From CAZHLD01 sp964533185 (GTDB lineage Bacteria; Acidobacteriota; Terriglobia; Acidiferrales; UBA7541): a DNA stretch of 6,838 bases. The position numbers and the translations under genes are program-made. The notes under the pieces are model-generated. The model ran no database searches, was not told the DNA's origin, and worked only from the letters and a program-made list of their open reading frames with translations. The DNA lies in assembly GCA_964533185.1 (NCBI GenBank), contig CAZHLD010000101.1:1-6838 (forward strand), given 5' to 3'. Of this stretch, positions 5,215 through 6,838 are shown piece after piece (position 1 is the stretch's first letter; every line of letters starts with the position of its first letter).

Positions 5215-5697
5215 GTGGGCGTCCCGGTGGCGCACTACAATCCAGGGACTACGCCAGCCGAACGCACAGCCCGCTGCGAGTTTGATCCCCATGAGCTGAC
5301 CGTGCGCTTCGAATTCACCATTCCGGCCCGCGTGGACGCCATCACGCCCGTCGTGGATGGCATCGTGCGGCTGGTGCGCGAATTGGGCTGCGCGGCCGGC
5401 AAGGAGTTCGAAGTAGAAATGGCTCTGCGCGAGGCGCTGGCCAACGCAATCCTGCACGGCGCCAAAAACGATCCCTCCAAACAGGTGCAATGCACGGTGG
5501 CCTGCGACGATACCCGCGGAATGCTCCTGGTGGTGCGTGACCCCGGCCAGGGCTTTGACCCGGCCTCGCTGCCCAGCCCCATCCAGGGTCAGAACATCTT
5601 CTCCGCACACGGGCGTGGTCTCTATCTGATCAACCAGTTGATGGACGACGTCCGCTACGAGCGAGGCGGTACGGAAATTCACATGGTGAAGCGCTAG
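5215..5697 (+). CDS. Anti-sigma regulatory factor, RsbW/SpoIIAB-type Ser/Thr kinase
   Basis: The 160-residue product is a GHKL-type ATPase domain (HATPase_c_2). Visible motifs are the N-box ALREALANAILHGAKND (about 70-86, with Glu73 and Asn77), the G1 box VRDPGQGFD (107-115) and the G2 box HGRGLYLINQLMDDV (132-146). The domain begins at VRFEFTIPA (about 30), so the first 29 residues are extra and the true start may lie further in. GTG at 5215 has only a weak binding site. Such proteins bind a sigma factor or phosphorylate an antagonist protein in partner-switching control of stress or surface responses. No STAS antagonist or sigma factor lies in the window. It sits between the zinc-type protein and the membrane protein, four bases before the latter. 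Confidence 0.9.
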   Translation: MGVPVAHYNPGTTPAERTARCEFDPHELTVRFEFTIPARVDAITPVVDGIVRLVRELGCAAGKEFEVEMALREALANAILHGAKNDPSKQVQCTVACDDTRGMLLVVRDPGQGFDPASLPSPIQGQNIFSAHGRGLYLINQLMDDVRYERGGTEIHMVKR

Positions 5698-5701
5698 ACC
5701 C

Positions 5702-6421
5702 ATGGCCGACGCAATCCAGAGCAAGCCAAAGTTCCGGGCAGATATGCCGAAGATTCCGGGTGTGCCGGACCAGCCTATCCGCGAGGAGACGGCAGAAACA
5801 CCGCCGGGCTCCGGCGGATTGATTGCGCGAGCGGCCATCGTGGGCGCCGCAGTGGTCTTTGTGTCAGGAGCGGCATGGTGGGCCTACCGCGCAACACGCA
5901 GTCTGCCCTCACAGACGGAAACGCCGCAGGTGGAGGCCGCATCCGCACCCGCTGGAAACCCGCTGCCGCCGTTGCCGACCGCTGCATGGCTACAATCGTA
6001 TGGGCCGGTCGAGGTCGGCGCGGCGCAGGAGTTGGCCCGGCCGTGGTCTTCAATGCGATTCCTCTTTCGCAAGCGGACGTCGAGTGAGATGGTGCCGGCG
6101 CTGGTGGTGCGTCTGCCTGGTGGCGGATCAAACGGCGAGGGAAGGTACTGGGGCTTTTCCCTGCAGGCGCCCTACGGAAGATGTGAGCTCGAGCTGGTGA
6201 CCGACCTGAATCGGCTGGCCAGCCAGTATGGCTACAAGTCGCGCTACCCGATGGTGGGCGACCCGTGCACCGGCACGGTGTACGACCCGTTGCGGCTGGG
6301 CACTGCGCCCGGCGGCGCCTGGGTGCGCGGAGAAATCGTCTCCGGCGCCGGCCTCCGCCCGCCCATTGCAATAGAAATCCGCGTCCGCGGCAATCAACTC
6401 ATCGCCACCCAGATCGAGTAA
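5702..6421 (+). CDS. Single-pass membrane protein, unknown function
   Basis: The 239-residue protein has a hydrophilic N-terminus with KIPGVPDQP (17-25), one membrane helix (about 41-63, IARAAIVGAAVVFVSGAAWWAY), a Pro/Ala-rich linker to about 95 and a C-terminal domain (about 96-239) rich in short beta-strands. A charged N-terminus before a single uncleaved helix suggests N-in, C-out topology with the domain in the periplasm. The region DPCTGTVYDPLRLG recalls the edge of a Rieske-like fold, but the Cys-His iron-sulfur ligands are absent, so I do not call it one. ATG lies four bases after the kinase stop, implying one operon; it could be a target or sensor for that switch. The N-terminus resembles the broken gene at 4209. 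Confidence 0.8.
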   Translation: MADAIQSKPKFRADMPKIPGVPDQPIREETAETPPGSGGLIARAAIVGAAVVFVSGAAWWAYRATRSLPSQTETPQVEAASAPAGNPLPPLPTAAWLQSYGPVEVGAAQELARPWSSMRFLFRKRTSSEMVPALVVRLPGGGSNGEGRYWGFSLQAPYGRCELELVTDLNRLASQYGYKSRYPMVGDPCTGTVYDPLRLGTAPGGAWVRGEIVSGAGLRPPIAIEIRVRGNQLIATQIE

Positions 6422-6489
6422 GCCGCTTCGACCGCCCCGCCTCTGCAATGACTGATCCTCTCCCGCGCGCCGATCGACGTCCTTCGACT

Positions 6490-6819
6490 CTACGTGTTCG
6501 GTGCGCAGCGACGCACTTCTTCGCCCATGCGACCCACCAGGATCAGCGCGCACATTTTCTGGTCGGCCCACCACGACCACAGCGGATGGCCGAAGGTAGC
6601 GGGACGGTTGTGCTCAATGAAGAAGTGCGAAAACCAGGCCAGCGCGTATGGCGCTACGAACGCCGCTACAACCAGCCAGGGCTTGCGAAGCACGATCGCC
6701 GCGACCAGCAGCAGCCAGCCCAACAGCGTGCCGGTGAAATGGAAGGCCCGCGTCAGCGGCTGCGCGTGGGCGCAAACGTAATGCGGCCAGAACTCGGAGA
6801 AGTTTTCCGGGGCAGGCAT
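6490..6819 (-). CDS. Mpo1-like / DUF962 membrane protein
   Basis: The 109-residue protein matches the DUF962 (YGL010w/Mpo1-like) pattern: FWPHYVCAHAQPLTRAFHFTGT (10-31) with His18 and His27, two hydrophobic hairpin regions (about 32-62), then WFSHFFIEHNRPATF (62-76) with His65, His70 and Asn71, and PLWSWWADQKM. Yeast Mpo1 is an iron-dependent dioxygenase that shortens 2-hydroxy fatty acids using conserved histidines; the bacterial role is largely unproven. It should sit in the inner membrane. The ATG (6817-6819 on the complement) is preceded by GGAAGGAAG about six bases upstream. The gene converges with the one ending at 6421, and the 68 bases between show no clear terminator. Confidence 0.88.
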   Translation of the reverse strand: MPAPENFSEFWPHYVCAHAQPLTRAFHFTGTLLGWLLLVAAIVLRKPWLVVAAFVAPYALAWFSHFFIEHNRPATFGHPLWSWWADQKMCALILVGRMGEEVRRCAPNT

Positions 6820-6838
6820 GGTGTACTTCCTTCCGCGG

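Noticed and set aside
5122..5838. A 238-codon minus-strand open frame opposite the anti-sigma kinase
   Set aside because: The plus-strand frame carries unmistakable kinase motifs; the minus frame is its shadow.
5702..6421. Rieske iron-sulfur protein
   Set aside because: The single helix and C-terminal beta domain recall one, but the paired Cys-x-His and Cys-x2-His ligands are absent.

Overview
The window looks like chromosomal DNA from a Gram-negative, fairly GC-rich bacterium. My best guess is an acidobacterium of the Terriglobia type. The grounds are outer-membrane beta-barrel proteins ending in an aromatic residue, the style of the small regulatory genes and the repeat-littered intergenic DNA. 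This is recognition by eye, not a database result.

Layout. Bases 2-58 are the last codons of an outer-membrane barrel gene, followed by a textbook intrinsic terminator (81-115). A complete small barrel gene follows (282-872), whose C-terminus resembles the first. The gap 873-1334 holds no intact gene. It contains two orphan DNA remnants encoding the SEC-C zinc motif (the SecA tail type), two identical-stem palindromes and a good sigma-70 promoter (1242-1270). That promoter drives a tightly packed three-gene cassette: a small two-helix membrane protein (1335-1778), a 633-residue phosphoesterase of the phospholipase C / AcpA family (1782-3683) and a 94-residue basic protein of unknown function (3687-3971). 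The phosphoesterase carries an extraordinary N-terminal domain of about 13 eleven-residue repeats with Cys at a fixed position and usually Trp three residues later. I regard this as the most interesting object here.

The cassette is bracketed by a 353-bp direct repeat with one mismatch (551-903 and 4266-4618). The first copy is the 3' half of the complete barrel gene. The second is a headless pseudogene copy sitting inside what seems to be another gene (N-terminal remnant 4209-4265, possible tail 4623-4673). Bases 904-4265 may therefore be a mobile or recombinationally acquired block, or the repeat may mark an assembly join.

Downstream comes a probable regulatory operon: a small Cys/His-rich putative zinc protein (4839-5180), an RsbW/SpoIIAB-type anti-sigma kinase (5215-5697) and a single-pass membrane protein (5702-6421). 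A Mpo1/DUF962-type membrane protein lies convergently on the minus strand (6490-6819).
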